Below the pieces are notes generated by a model that did no database searches, was not told the origin of the DNA, and saw only the letters and a program-made list of their open reading frames with translations. From Sandaracinaceae bacterium (lineage in GTDB: Bacteria; Myxococcota_A; Polyangia; Polyangiales; Sandaracinaceae): 39,804 nucleotides of DNA. Where the stretch lies: positions 1 through 39,804 of the forward strand of contig JAIBCE010000031.1 in the NCBI GenBank assembly GCA_019694315.1. The letters run 5' to 3'. The position numbers and the translations under genes were made by a program. Within the stretch, counting starts at the first letter, position 1. Every line of letters begins with the position of its first letter. Shown here in pieces: positions 26,626 through 36,105 of the stretch.

Positions 26626-27855
26626 TCACTCCTCCACTTGCTTGACGAGGATCGACGTGTTCACGCCGCCGAACGCGAAGTTGTTCGTCATCACGAGCCG
26701 CGGCCGCGCCGAGGTCGTCTCGCGCACGTAGCCGAGCTTGCCGCAGCGCGGATCCACCTCGTCGAGGTTGCGGTTCGCCGCCAGGAAGCCGTCGCGCATC
26801 ATCGTGAGCGAGTACACGAGCTCCATCGCGCCGCAGGCGCCGAGCGTGTGGCCCGTGTAGCTCTTCTGCGTGGAGGCCGGCACGGGCCGCTCGAAGAGCG
26901 AGGCCGTCGCGTTGCTCTCGCAGATGTCGCCGATCTCGGTGCCCGTGCCGTGGAGGTTCACGTAGTCCACGTCGCTCGGTCGGACCTTGCCGTCCTCGAG
27001 CGCGAGCTCCATCGCGCCGCGCATGCCGGCCTCGGAGGGCGCCGTGATGTGGAGGCCGTCGCAGTTGGTGCCGTAGCCCACGATCTCCGCGAGGATCTTC
27101 GCGCCGCGCGCCTTGGCGTGCTCGTAGGCCTCGAGCACCACGGTGCCCGCGCCCTCGCCGATCACGAGGCCGTCGCGCTTGGCGTCGAAGGGCCGCGGCG
27201 AGCGCTCGGGCGTCTCGTTGTAGCGGATGCTCGTGGCCATGAGCAGGTCGAACGTGACGGCCGTGGCGTAGTGCATCTCCTCCGCGCCGCCTGCGAGCAT
27301 CACGTCCTGCGCGCCGAACTTGATCGACTCGTACGCCGCGCCGATCGACTGGCTGCCGCTCGTGCACGCAGAGATCACCGGCAGCACGCGGCCGCGGATC
27401 CCGTAGGTCGCCGCGAGGTTCGCCGCGCACGTGTGCGTCATGAACTTGAGGTAGCTCGAGCTGTCGAGCCCCCGCATGGTCTTGTTCACGAAGAGCGGGC
27501 CGCAGAAGGCCTCGAGCTCGTGCGAGCTGCCGGTGGTCGAGCCATAGGCCACGCCGGTGCGGCCGCTCTGGAGGATCGCCTCGCTCAGGCCCGCCTGGGC
27601 GATGGCCTGGTCAGTCGCGTACATCGAGTACAGGCCCACCGTGCCCTGCGTGCGCCGCCGACGCCGCGGGAAGTGCGCCACGAGGTCGATGCCCGTGACC
27701 TTGCCGCCGATGCGGGTCTGGAGGTCGGAGATGTGGTCCCACTCGGGCATGCGGTGGATCCCGCCGCGCATCGCCCGCAGGGAGGCCGCGCACTCGTCGG
27801 CGTTGTGGCCGATCGGGCTCAGCACCCCGTACCCCGTGATCACGACTCTCCGCAT
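26626..27855 (-). CDS. Beta-ketoacyl-ACP synthase (FabF/KAS II-type)
   Basis: A 409-residue thiolase-fold condensing enzyme that extends acyl-ACP chains with malonyl-ACP. The catalytic triad is complete: Cys164 in ISACTSGSQ, His302 in NLHGTGTEIGD and His336 in GHTLGACG; the C-terminal NNFAFGGVNTS loop is also present. Length and the start MRRVVITGYGVLSPIG fit FabF-type enzymes. An ATG further upstream at 27987 would add an Arg-rich leader and is unlikely. The ACP gene lies 150 bp upstream on the same strand, with a strong hairpin between. No reductase, dehydratase or acyltransferase is nearby, so the pair may serve a specialised lipid or polyene pathway encoded elsewhere, or be a duplicate of primary fatty acid synthesis. 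Confidence 0.93.
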   Translation of the reverse strand: MRRVVITGYGVLSPIGHNADECAASLRAMRGGIHRMPEWDHISDLQTRIGGKVTGIDLVAHFPRRRRRTQGTVGLYSMYATDQAIAQAGLSEAILQSGRTGVAYGSTTGSSHELEAFCGPLFVNKTMRGLDSSSYLKFMTHTCAANLAATYGIRGRVLPVISACTSGSQSIGAAYESIKFGAQDVMLAGGAEEMHYATAVTFDLLMATSIRYNETPERSPRPFDAKRDGLVIGEGAGTVVLEAYEHAKARGAKILAEIVGYGTNCDGLHITAPSEAGMRGAMELALEDGKVRPSDVDYVNLHGTGTEIGDICESNATASLFERPVPASTQKSYTGHTLGACGAMELVYSLTMMRDGFLAANRNLDEVDPRCGKLGYVRETTSARPRLVMTNNFAFGGVNTSILVKQVEE

Positions 27856-27952
27856 GCAACTACCATCCATCGGCGCGACGCCAGCCCGTCCGGTCGGGCC
27901 GCGTCGGCGCAGGCTCGATGGGACGCGCGACGGGCGCGCTCGCTTCATCCGG

Positions 27953-27978
27953 ACGTACGGACTGTGGACGGTCCGTAC
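27953..27978 (-). promoter_or_regulatory. Hairpin between ACP and ketosynthase genes
   Basis: CGTACGGAC and GTCCGTACG form a perfect 9-bp stem with an 8-nt loop in the 150-bp ACP-KS gap, 27 bp past the ACP stop. It could be a partial terminator or mRNA-stabilising element that keeps ACP expression above KS expression; that is inference. Confidence 0.5.
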
Positions 27979-28005
27979 GCGCCGCAAGGGGCCGTGAGGA
28001 CTGCC

Positions 28006-28329
28006 TCAGGGCGTCGAGATTCCGCCCGTGGGCGGGGTCGCCGGGCCCTCGGGCACCCCGGCGTTGGTCTTGCCGATCTCGGCGAAGACGAAGTCGATCA
28101 GCTCCGAGACCGTCCGCACGTTGCGCGCCTCGGCGGGATCCGGGCGTCGGCCGGTCATCTCGCGGAGCTGGGTGAAGATGTCGATCGCGTCGATGCTGTC
28201 GAGGTCGAGCTCTTCGTAGAGCGTGGACTCGGGCTTGATCTTCGACTTCTCGATCTCGAAGCTGTCGGACAGGATCTCGACGATCTGCTCGAGCACTTCC
28301 TCGCGCGTCGGGATGGGGATCTGGGCCAT
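28006..28329 (-). CDS. Acyl carrier protein with C-terminal tail
   Basis: A 107-residue acyl carrier protein. The phosphopantetheine attachment site is Ser45 in DLDSIDAID, within the usual four-helix ACP sequence (LEQIVEILSDSFEIE, STLYEELDLDS, VRTVSELIDFVFAEI). It carries fatty acyl or polyketide intermediates as thioesters. About 20 extra residues at the C-terminus (KTNAGVPEGPATPPTGG) are Pro/Gly-rich and absent from normal ACPs. Start is ATG 28329. The partner ketosynthase is next on the same strand, probably as an operon with an internal hairpin. Confidence 0.92.
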   Translation of the reverse strand: MAQIPIPTREEVLEQIVEILSDSFEIEKSKIKPESTLYEELDLDSIDAIDIFTQLREMTGRRPDPAEARNVRTVSELIDFVFAEIGKTNAGVPEGPATPPTGGISTP

Positions 28330-28452
28330 GCGTCGGTTCCGTGAGGCTCCTCGCCGAGCCCGGCCGGTTGGCCGAGCCCCCGCGAAGCGGCCGGTGCTAC
28401 CACCATCACCGGGAGTTGGCCATCCCCCGGGTCGGGCCGGTGCGGCGCTCGC

Positions 28453-29670
28453 TCACGGCAGCGGACGGGGTGCGAGAACGATCACGTGCTCCCTGCGCGG
28501 AGGCCCGCCGAGGTGGTCCTGCCTCTCCTCCGACGCGGCCGCCACCGGCCGGAGGCCCACCTTCGGTGCCAGCGAGAGCACGTGATCGTGGGCGTCCACG
28601 CGGCGATGCCCGAGCTGCGCGTCGCCGATCACGAGCGCCACCCGCGAAGCTGGCCCGCGGAGCACGGCCCTCATCGCGGCCAGGCTGTCGCCGAGCTCAC
28701 GATCCCAGCGCTCGAGAGGGGCCTCGTGCCGTCGCGCGCCGATCTCCGAGCGCTCGAACTGCGCCCGCGGGAGGTTGAGCCAGTCGAGCCGGAGGGCGTG
28801 CTGCTCGGCGTAGTCGTAGGTCCCGCCGTAGGGCGGCGAGGTGATCACCGCGTCGACTCGCCGTGGGCCCAGGATCCGAGGCAGCTCGCGCGCATCACCC
28901 GTGATTGCATCGAGCCTGCGCGGCCCGCGCGGGGCGGATTGAATCGCTCGTGATAGGTCGGCCCAGCGCTCGAGCAGCTCCTCACCCTTGCGCACGAAGA
29001 GCTCGGTCGAGAGGCCCTTGCGGATGCGCTTGCGGACCTCTTCTTCGGCGGTGTCTGCGCGGCGGTTCGAGACCTTGCTGACGATCGACGAAAACAGCAC
29101 GAGCGCGGCCTCGCGGTCGGCGGGGTCGATCCCTGCATCGAGCCCGCGGATCTCCTCGAGCAGGCCCGCCAGCTCCTTGAGCGTGTGGGTGCCGTAGAGG
29201 CTCAGGTGCTCGCCGCGGAGCTTGGCGATCACTGGGCGCCGATCGCGCACCCGCTCGAACGAGCGCTCGGTCAGCGCCTGGAGGAGCACATGAAAGGCCG
29301 CGCGATCGTCGGCGCTCGTGATGCGCGCCTTGGTGCGCACGACGAGGGGCGAGAGCGGGTTGGCGTCGACGCCGATCACGTCGTGCCCCCGCACGCGGGC
29401 CTCGATGGCCACGGTGCCCCCGCCCACGAAGGGGTCGAGGATCGTCGCGCCCGGCGCGAACGTGAGGAGCTCCACGAGGCCGCCCGCGATCGCGGGGTGA
29501 AGGCGCGCAGGCCACACGTGGAAGCCGTGCGTGAGCACGTCGGGGTCGAGCGAGCGGGCGCGCACGAAGAGCTCGGCGAGCGGCGCCGCGAGCTCCTCGG
29601 GGCCGTGGAGGGTGATCGCGCCGGGCGCGTGCGCGAGAGGCCGTCGGCCGCTCGAGAAGGGGCCGCTCAT
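28453..29670 (-). CDS. DNA methyltransferase-like protein (N4/N6 amino-methyltransferase fold)
   Basis: A 405-residue class I SAM-dependent methyltransferase of the DNA amino-methylase type. The catalytic motif TSPPYGGTYDYAE (about residue 278 on) fits motif IV S/DPPY of N4-cytosine or N6-adenine methylases, and DPFVGGGT (79-86) is the SAM motif, as usual in this circularly ordered group with motif I before or after IV. The middle part (about 130-260) is helical and may be the target-recognition region. No restriction endonuclease is adjacent, so it would be an orphan methylase or an RNA-modifying relative. Start ATG 29670 overlaps the stop of the upstream gene in ATGA. Confidence 0.78.
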   Translation of the reverse strand: MSGPFSSGRRPLAHAPGAITLHGPEELAAPLAELFVRARSLDPDVLTHGFHVWPARLHPAIAGGLVELLTFAPGATILDPFVGGGTVAIEARVRGHDVIGVDANPLSPLVVRTKARITSADDRAAFHVLLQALTERSFERVRDRRPVIAKLRGEHLSLYGTHTLKELAGLLEEIRGLDAGIDPADREAALVLFSSIVSKVSNRRADTAEEEVRKRIRKGLSTELFVRKGEELLERWADLSRAIQSAPRGPRRLDAITGDARELPRILGPRRVDAVITSPPYGGTYDYAEQHALRLDWLNLPRAQFERSEIGARRHEAPLERWDRELGDSLAAMRAVLRGPASRVALVIGDAQLGHRRVDAHDHVLSLAPKVGLRPVAAASEERQDHLGGPPRREHVIVLAPRPLP

Positions 29671-30494
29671 GGGTTCGCTCCTCGCGCGACGCGCGCGCGG
29701 ATCGGGGGGCTCGCCTCGACGCCGTCGCCGATGGGCAGGCCGAAGAACTCGCGGATCTCGTGCTGCGCGCTCGAGCGTGCGCCGCCCTCGGTCCTCGCCA
29801 CGAACGACGTGCGCACGAAGGGCCTCGAGGCCTCGCCGCGCACGAGGGTCCACACGCTGAAGAGCGCCGGCTTGCCCTCGCGCGGGTGTACGACGAGCTC
29901 CTCTTCCGCCGCGAGCCCGAGCCGTCCGAGCGCGCCCGTCACGCGCGCGGGCTTCTTGGCGTCGGCGCAGAGCACCACCGCGCCGCCCTCGCGCACGCAC
30001 GCGGCAGCGGCCTCGAGGTAGGCCTCCACGCCGCCGCGCAGCTCGACGCGCGCGTGCGCCCGCTGGGAGTCGCTCGAGCACAGCGTCGAGTCGGCGGGAA
30101 AGTACGGCGGCGTGCCGGTGACGAGGTCGAGGCCGTCGCCGACCTGGGCCCGCACCGTGGGCTCGCGGAAGTCACCGAAGGCCCGCGTGAAGCGCGCCTC
30201 GAGGCCATTGCGCGCCACGTTCCGCGCCTGGAGCGCAAAGGAGATCTCCTGCGCCTCGATCGTCGCGACGCGCGCCGTCGGCAGCCGCCACGCGAGCATG
30301 ATCGCGACCGAGCCGATGCCGCTGCCGAGGTCGAGGAGCTGCCGCGCCTCGGGCGCGCGGCGCGCCGCGACCCACGCCGTGAGCACGTCGTCGAGCGAGT
30401 AGCGATGCCCGCGCACGCGCTGGTACACGCGGAAATCCGCGGTGATCGCGTCATCGGACAGGGGATCGTCCGTCTCTGTCGCTCGAGGCTCCAA
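29667..30494 (-). CDS. TrmN6/YfiC-like methyltransferase
   Basis: A 275-residue SAM-dependent methyltransferase. N-terminal RYSLDDVLTAWVAA (31-44) resembles the RxSxDxxLLA segment of tRNA1(Val) adenine-37 N6-methyltransferases; the SAM site is DLGSGIG (55-61) and the substrate motif is GTPPYF (127-132), where the family has NPPYF. This fits N6-methylation of a base in tRNA or rRNA, but the Asn of NPPY is Gly-Thr here, so activity is uncertain. The start at 30494 is TTG; no in-frame ATG is near. It overlaps the DNA-methylase-like gene by 4 bp and a 12-bp inverted repeat lies just upstream. Confidence 0.78.
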   Translation of the reverse strand: MEPRATETDDPLSDDAITADFRVYQRVRGHRYSLDDVLTAWVAARRAPEARQLLDLGSGIGSVAIMLAWRLPTARVATIEAQEISFALQARNVARNGLEARFTRAFGDFREPTVRAQVGDGLDLVTGTPPYFPADSTLCSSDSQRAHARVELRGGVEAYLEAAAACVREGGAVVLCADAKKPARVTGALGRLGLAAEEELVVHPREGKPALFSVWTLVRGEASRPFVRTSFVARTEGGARSSAQHEIREFFGLPIGDGVEASPPIRARVARGANP

Positions 30495-30497
30495 GGC

Positions 30498-30575
30498 CCG
30501 CCACCATGCGCGCTCTGCTCGCCCTGCGCCATCGACTTCGGAGAGCCGCTCCGGCGCGTGTCGGCATGGTGGCGG
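30498..30575. promoter_or_regulatory. 12-bp perfect inverted repeat before the TrmN6-like gene
   Basis: CCGCCACCATGC (30498-30509) and GCATGGTGGCGG (30564-30575) are perfect inverse copies, 54 nt apart. Inside, GCGCC/GGCGC and CGGAG/CTCCG can pair further, giving a nested stem. It occupies most of the 100-bp gap between the MotA-like stop and the methyltransferase start, both on the minus strand. It may be a two-site operator, a terminator or a structured leader. Confidence 0.55.
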
Positions 30576-30594
30576 CCGCGGTCACGCTCGCACG

Positions 30595-30969
30595 TCACGC
30601 AGCCGCGAGGCGGAGCTCCTTCTGTCCCGCGCGGTACACGCCCACGGCCACGAGCACCAGCGTCAGCACGAGCAGCGCACCGCCGAGCGCGCCGGGCCGC
30701 GTGCTCTCCATGAGGCCCGTGCAGAGGATGCGCGAGAAGTCCGCGTCGGGCGCGCGCGCCGGGTCCTGCAGAAACGAGAAGACCGCGGCCACGTTCGTGA
30801 GCATCGAGTGCGCCATGCTCACCACGAGCACCCCGCTCATCGCGGCCACGAAGCGCAGGCGCGGCGTCTGGCCATCGATGGCGTAGCGGCCCGCCGCGAA
30901 CATCGTGATGAGCCCGAACACCAGCACGGGGAACATGCCCCAACCACCCTCGATCCACATCTGCATCAT
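30595..30969 (-). CDS. Small MotA/TolQ/ExbB-like membrane protein
   Basis: A 124-residue membrane protein with three or four hydrophobic helices (GWGMFPVLVFGLITMFAAG, RFVAAMSGVLVVSMAHSML, ALGGALLVLTLVLVAVGVY). The N-terminal EGGWGMFPVLVFGL is typical of the first helix of MotA/TolQ/ExbB-type proteins in myxobacteria, but the protein is much shorter than a true TolQ or ExbB (about 220-240 residues) and the last TM segments differ. A strong ribosome-binding site GGAGGTG stands 5 bases before the ATG at 30969; a second ATG follows directly. No TolR/ExbD partner is adjacent. Confidence 0.72.
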   Translation of the reverse strand: MMQMWIEGGWGMFPVLVFGLITMFAAGRYAIDGQTPRLRFVAAMSGVLVVSMAHSMLTNVAAVFSFLQDPARAPDADFSRILCTGLMESTRPGALGGALLVLTLVLVAVGVYRAGQKELRLAAA

Positions 30970-31025
30970 GGCGTCACCTCCGACGGCACAACGCATGGCC
31001 GGCGAGCGCGTGACCAGAATTCGTC

Positions 31026-32405
31026 TCAGTCGGTGAGGATCGGCAGGGTGTGGAGGCCCACCGCGTCCCGCGGGCTCAGCGAGGCGGGCGCGCTGAAGGC
31101 GTCGTGCGTGCGGATCACGATGCAGCCGGCGCCTCCGCCTCCGCCGCCGGCGTTGTGAGGAGAGAAGAGGTCGGTGTCGTTGCCGCCGTTGTTGCCGTCC
31201 GACGACGTGCCTCCGCCCGCGGAGCCGCCGCCTCCGCCATCGCGACCGCTGCCTCCGTCGCCGCCGATGGCGTCGATGGCGCCACCGACCACGACCGAGG
31301 GGGCCTCGACCAGCACGAAGCCGCCTGCGCCGCCGCCGCCGCCCGCGCCTCGCGTGCCCGTATCGCTTCCGTCGCCACCGCGTGAGCCGCGCGCGCGGAT
31401 GGTGCCCGAGATCATGATGGTCCCGCGTGCCGAGAGCTGGAGCGCGCCTCCGCCCGAGCCGCCTTGCCCGAACGAGCCGCTGCCGCCCGCGCCCGAGCCG
31501 CCGCCACCGCCGCCGCGCAGCGACTCGTAGTCGCTCGACAGATCGGTGCGGCCACTGCCCGCGCCGCCCGAGGCGCCGCCGCCCTGGCCACCATCGCCGC
31601 CGCCGCCGCACATGCCGCCGCCGCCGCCGCCGCCGTCGTCGTACGAGCCGTCGTGCGAGCCGCCGCGTCCACCTCGGAGCGCCGAGGCGCTCGCACTCTC
31701 ACCGAGGCCGCCCTGTCCGCCGCCGGGCCCTGGTGTGGTGCCGCTCGCCGAGAGCTCGATCGTCCCGCTGATCGTGATGTCGTCGCGCGCGATGAGCACG
31801 AGTGGCAGCGGGCCGACCACCGTCAGCGTGCTCGAGATGGTGATCGACGTGTAGGCCAGCCGCGCCACCATCGTGCCGTCGCGCTGCGACACGCGCTCAC
31901 CCATCACGTTGGTGTCGATGGTCATCGGCGCGGTCACCGAGAGCGCCGCGGTGCCGCGATCGAAGAGCGTCGCCGAGCCGAAATTCGACGCGATCATCCT
32001 GCGGCAGTGCGGCGTCGGTGTGTCGCCGCAGCCGAGCGCGCAGGTCTCGCTCGTCTCGGTGCTGGTGCCAGTACAGCGGACCAGCTCGGCGCCGCGGCAC
32101 GTGGTCGTGCACGTGGCGTCTGGCGCCCACGCGTCGCGCGTGCTCGCGTCCTCGGCCCACGCGTCGAGCTCGGTCCACGCGTCGCCTGTCGCGTCGTCGG
32201 CCGCATCGGCCGGGCTCGGCGCGTCGAGCTCGGTCCACGCGTCGAGCTCGGTCCACGCGTCGAGATCCGCCGCGTCGCGGTCGCGCGCAGCGTCGCGCCG
32301 ACCGCCGTCGGGCCCTGGCAGCGCGCTGCGGTCCACGAGACAGCCCGCCCCGAGCGCGCCGAGGCAGACCAGAGCAGCAGTGCTCGCGGCGATCGTCTTG
32401 TTCAT
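31026..32405 (-). CDS. Gly-rich beta-repeat lipoprotein with DAW-type linker
   Basis: A 459-residue lipoprotein (signal MNKTIAASTAALVCLGALGAGC). A linker of DAWTELDAW units is followed by a small Cys module (CTTTCRGAELVRC, CALGCGDTPTPHC). The rest alternates short beta strands (ITISGTIELSASG, IMISGTIRARG, VVVGGAIDAIGG) with long Gly-rich loops, a pattern seen in PE_PGRS-like and parallel beta-helix proteins with a GTI-x-A-x-G repeat. It is probably displayed on the cell surface. The ATG at 32405 overlaps the stop of the upstream gene in ATGA, so translation is coupled. No enzyme motif is visible. Confidence 0.78.
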   Translation of the reverse strand: MNKTIAASTAALVCLGALGAGCLVDRSALPGPDGGRRDAARDRDAADLDAWTELDAWTELDAPSPADAADDATGDAWTELDAWAEDASTRDAWAPDATCTTTCRGAELVRCTGTSTETSETCALGCGDTPTPHCRRMIASNFGSATLFDRGTAALSVTAPMTIDTNVMGERVSQRDGTMVARLAYTSITISSTLTVVGPLPLVLIARDDITISGTIELSASGTTPGPGGGQGGLGESASASALRGGRGGSHDGSYDDGGGGGGGMCGGGGDGGQGGGASGGAGSGRTDLSSDYESLRGGGGGGSGAGGSGSFGQGGSGGGALQLSARGTIMISGTIRARGSRGGDGSDTGTRGAGGGGGAGGFVLVEAPSVVVGGAIDAIGGDGGSGRDGGGGGSAGGGTSSDGNNGGNDTDLFSPHNAGGGGGGAGCIVIRTHDAFSAPASLSPRDAVGLHTLPILTD

Positions 32406-33067
32406 GGCAATCGCAGGCGCAACGCGCGGCTGCCATCGTTGCGCAGGCTCGGCATCGTCCGGACCCGGACCTTGCCGCGCGTGACCTCCAGCGTCTCTCC
32501 GTCTTCGAGCGCCGTCGAGGCCGTCAGCACGTAGAGCGCCGCATCGGTGACCACCTCGAGGATCTCCTCGAGCTCGCGGCCCGACCGATCGACCTCGATC
32601 TCGGGTCGCTCGAAGCTGCTCATGCCGCGCGTCAGGATCGAGATCTTGCTGGGCTCGTCCTCGCGCGCCTCGAACGCGATCCAGAGGTAGAGCGGCAGGT
32701 CGTCCACGCTCGCGTCGCTCGCCTGATCCGTGAACGCGAGCGCGTCGTGCGCGAGCAGCGTGTCCTCCCACAGATAGGCCCGCGCCCCGAGCGCCTTGCC
32801 GAGCTCCGCCGCCGCCTTGGTGAGGGCCACGGCCTGCTCGAGATCGTCTTCCGGCGGAGTCGCCAGCGATACCTCGAGAGCATGCGTGAGACCGGGAAGG
32901 ACCTCTTCGGCCTCGGGCCAGTACCAGGCCGCCCTGATCGCCCGCTCGCGCTCGGCTTGCTCGAGCGCCGACGCGGCTCGGAGCTGGAGCCCCTCGGTCG
33001 TGGGCGCGGGCTCGCTGGGCGCGGCCTCGAGGAGGAGTCGAACACGGAAGCGCGTGGGCTCGGTCAT
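32402..33067 (-). CDS. DUF4261-like protein, function unknown
   Basis: A 221-residue soluble protein without signal peptide. The C-terminal part (SILTRGMSSFERPEIEVDRS, DAALYVLTAS, EDGETLEV) recalls DUF4261 proteins, which have a GMxxFGxxEIE element followed by a YVL helix and a DGxTI strand; I rate this as a moderate match. The central part has a WEDTLLAHDAL segment. The start is ATG 33067. It overlaps the Gly-rich lipoprotein gene by 4 bp, so both are probably made together. The upstream side is the non-coding region before dnaK. Confidence 0.55.
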   Translation of the reverse strand: MTEPTRFRVRLLLEAAPSEPAPTTEGLQLRAASALEQAERERAIRAAWYWPEAEEVLPGLTHALEVSLATPPEDDLEQAVALTKAAAELGKALGARAYLWEDTLLAHDALAFTDQASDASVDDLPLYLWIAFEAREDEPSKISILTRGMSSFERPEIEVDRSGRELEEILEVVTDAALYVLTASTALEDGETLEVTRGKVRVRTMPSLRNDGSRALRLRLP

Positions 33068-33644
33068 GGCGGCCGGGTCTAGTACGAGCGGCGTCGACGG
33101 CATGCCGAAAGTGGCAAGGTGACGCGACGCACGGAAGTCACCTGCACGTTTCTGGTCAGGACGCCCCAGCCATGGCATCTATGGCTGGACCGCTGCAACG
33201 CCGACCTGTCTGGGCCCTGGAGATACCAGGAAGGATGGGTCGCCGCGCGGTGCTTTCTCTCGGCGTGGACCTCGGGTCCGCGCGGAGGCCTATGGCCTCG
33301 CGCGCTGCCTGCCGACACGGTCAGTCGCGCCTGGGCCGCCTGGCACGATCGTCGATCGAGTCGCCATGCGTGGATCGCCCTCGAAACAGGGCGATCGCGC
33401 GGCCCATCCGATCGGGGCGGTACGAAACCCACGCCGCAGGGCGTGAAGGGGAGAAACCAGTCGGGCGGGGTTGACCCGGAAATCTCGCTGATTAGGGTGC
33501 CGCCGTTCCGAGGCTCGGAGCGCCCTTCCGATGGTCGACATCGCAGGGGAACGAAGGGCCGAGGGCTTCGGACGAGAACGATGCGTCGTTCGACGCGTGC
33601 GGTCGGCACGCGCGGGCAGCGCTCACCCACGGGAGCAGGAAGTC
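33068..33644. other. Non-coding region with five consecutive hairpins before dnaK
   Basis: A 577-bp gap with no supportable gene. From left to right it holds AGGTGAC/GTCACCT (33117-33143), CCAGCCAT/ATGGCTGG (33166-33188), CCTGG/CCAGG (33216-33230), GAGGCC/GGCCTC with a CGCG extension over one bulge (33281-33304), GATCGCCCT/AGGGCGATC (33373-33396) and CACGCC/GGCGTG (33430-33445). A promoter candidate follows at 33471. The codon pattern typical of neighbouring genes is lacking. It may code for a small RNA or be a leader; I see no match to 6S, tmRNA, SRP or RNase P signatures. Confidence 0.5.
33471..33498 (+). promoter_or_regulatory. Candidate dnaK promoter
   Basis: TTGACC (33471-33476), a 16-bp spacer and TAGGGT (33493-33498) form a sigma-70-like promoter about 147 bp before the dnaK start. 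The -35 is strong, the -10 weak. No CIRCE element (TTAGCACTC-N9-GAGTGCTAA) and no clear sigma-32 pattern is seen. Confidence 0.45.
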
Positions 33645-35540
<1,896 letters not shown>

Positions 35541-35578
35541 CCCTCACCGCGAGAGCGCTCACTCGATGAGCGCGACCT

Positions 35579-35622
35579 ACGACGAAGCCCCGCAACACGA
35601 GAGTGTCGCGGGGCTTCGTCGT
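35579..35622 (+). terminator. Strong hairpin after dnaK
   Basis: ACGACGAAGCCCCGC (35579-35593) and GCGGGGCTTCGTCGT (35608-35622) form a perfect 15-bp stem; inside, ACAC/GTGT extends it after one mismatch. It begins 38 bp past the dnaK stop. No T-tract follows, so if it terminates it does so as a T-less intrinsic terminator or as an mRNA 3' end stabiliser. Confidence 0.75.
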
Positions 35623-35665
35623 TGGAGAAGGAGCGTGCACAGCGGAAGCTCGCTACGCTCGGGGG

Positions 35666-36043
35666 GTGCGATCGATCGTGCTCGTCGTGTGCTCGTGGCT
35701 CACGCTCGTCGTGGGGGCGGAGGCGCAGCGTGTTCCGGCGTGCGGGGCGGTGAGCTCGCTGCCGGTGCTCGAGCGGTATGACGCGCTCGTGCCGGGGGCG
35801 CGGGTGCGGGTGGCGTTGCGGTGGGATGCGACGAGCCGGAGCTGGCAGCCGGCGACGCAGCTCGGGATGCCGTTTCATCATGCGAGCGCCATCGAGTTCG
35901 TGGGCTGGAGCGCGCCGGCAGAGAGCGCGGACACGATCGAGGTGGAGCTCGAGGCGATGGAACGCGTGTCGAACGGCGTGCGCGAAGGGACCTTCTTCTT
36001 CACGTACCGCGTGCGGGTGCTCTCCGCGTGCGTGCGACGGTGA
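35666..36043 (+). CDS. Small exported protein, unknown function
   Basis: A 125-residue protein with an N-terminal signal peptide (VRSIVLVVCSWLTLVVGAEAQ) when started at GTG 35666; the in-frame sequence further upstream runs into the dnaK hairpin and is not plausible. The mature part is beta-rich (VRVALRWDATSRSWQ, IEVELEAMERVSNG, FFFTYRVRVLSA). Two cysteines could form a disulphide. It is 62 bp upstream of the next lipoprotein gene on the same strand. No family is recognised. Confidence 0.6.
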   Translation: MRSIVLVVCSWLTLVVGAEAQRVPACGAVSSLPVLERYDALVPGARVRVALRWDATSRSWQPATQLGMPFHHASAIEFVGWSAPAESADTIEVELEAMERVSNGVREGTFFFTYRVRVLSACVRR

Positions 36044-36105
36044 GGGGGGCGTGTGGAACGTTCGTCGTTTGACGGTGCGCTTCGCCGCCCTGTACGACTC
36101 TCGGC

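Noticed and set aside
33117..33445. Retron or group II intron RNA
   Set aside because: There is no reverse transcriptase gene in the window and no domain V or msr/msd signature.
33079..33630. Minus-strand frame of 183 codons in the dnaK upstream region
   Set aside because: No codon bias or recognisable domain; Arg/Pro/Ser-rich; hairpins run through it.
33471..33644. CIRCE/HrcA site before dnaK
   Set aside because: No TTAGCACTC-N9-GAGTGCTAA sequence could be found.
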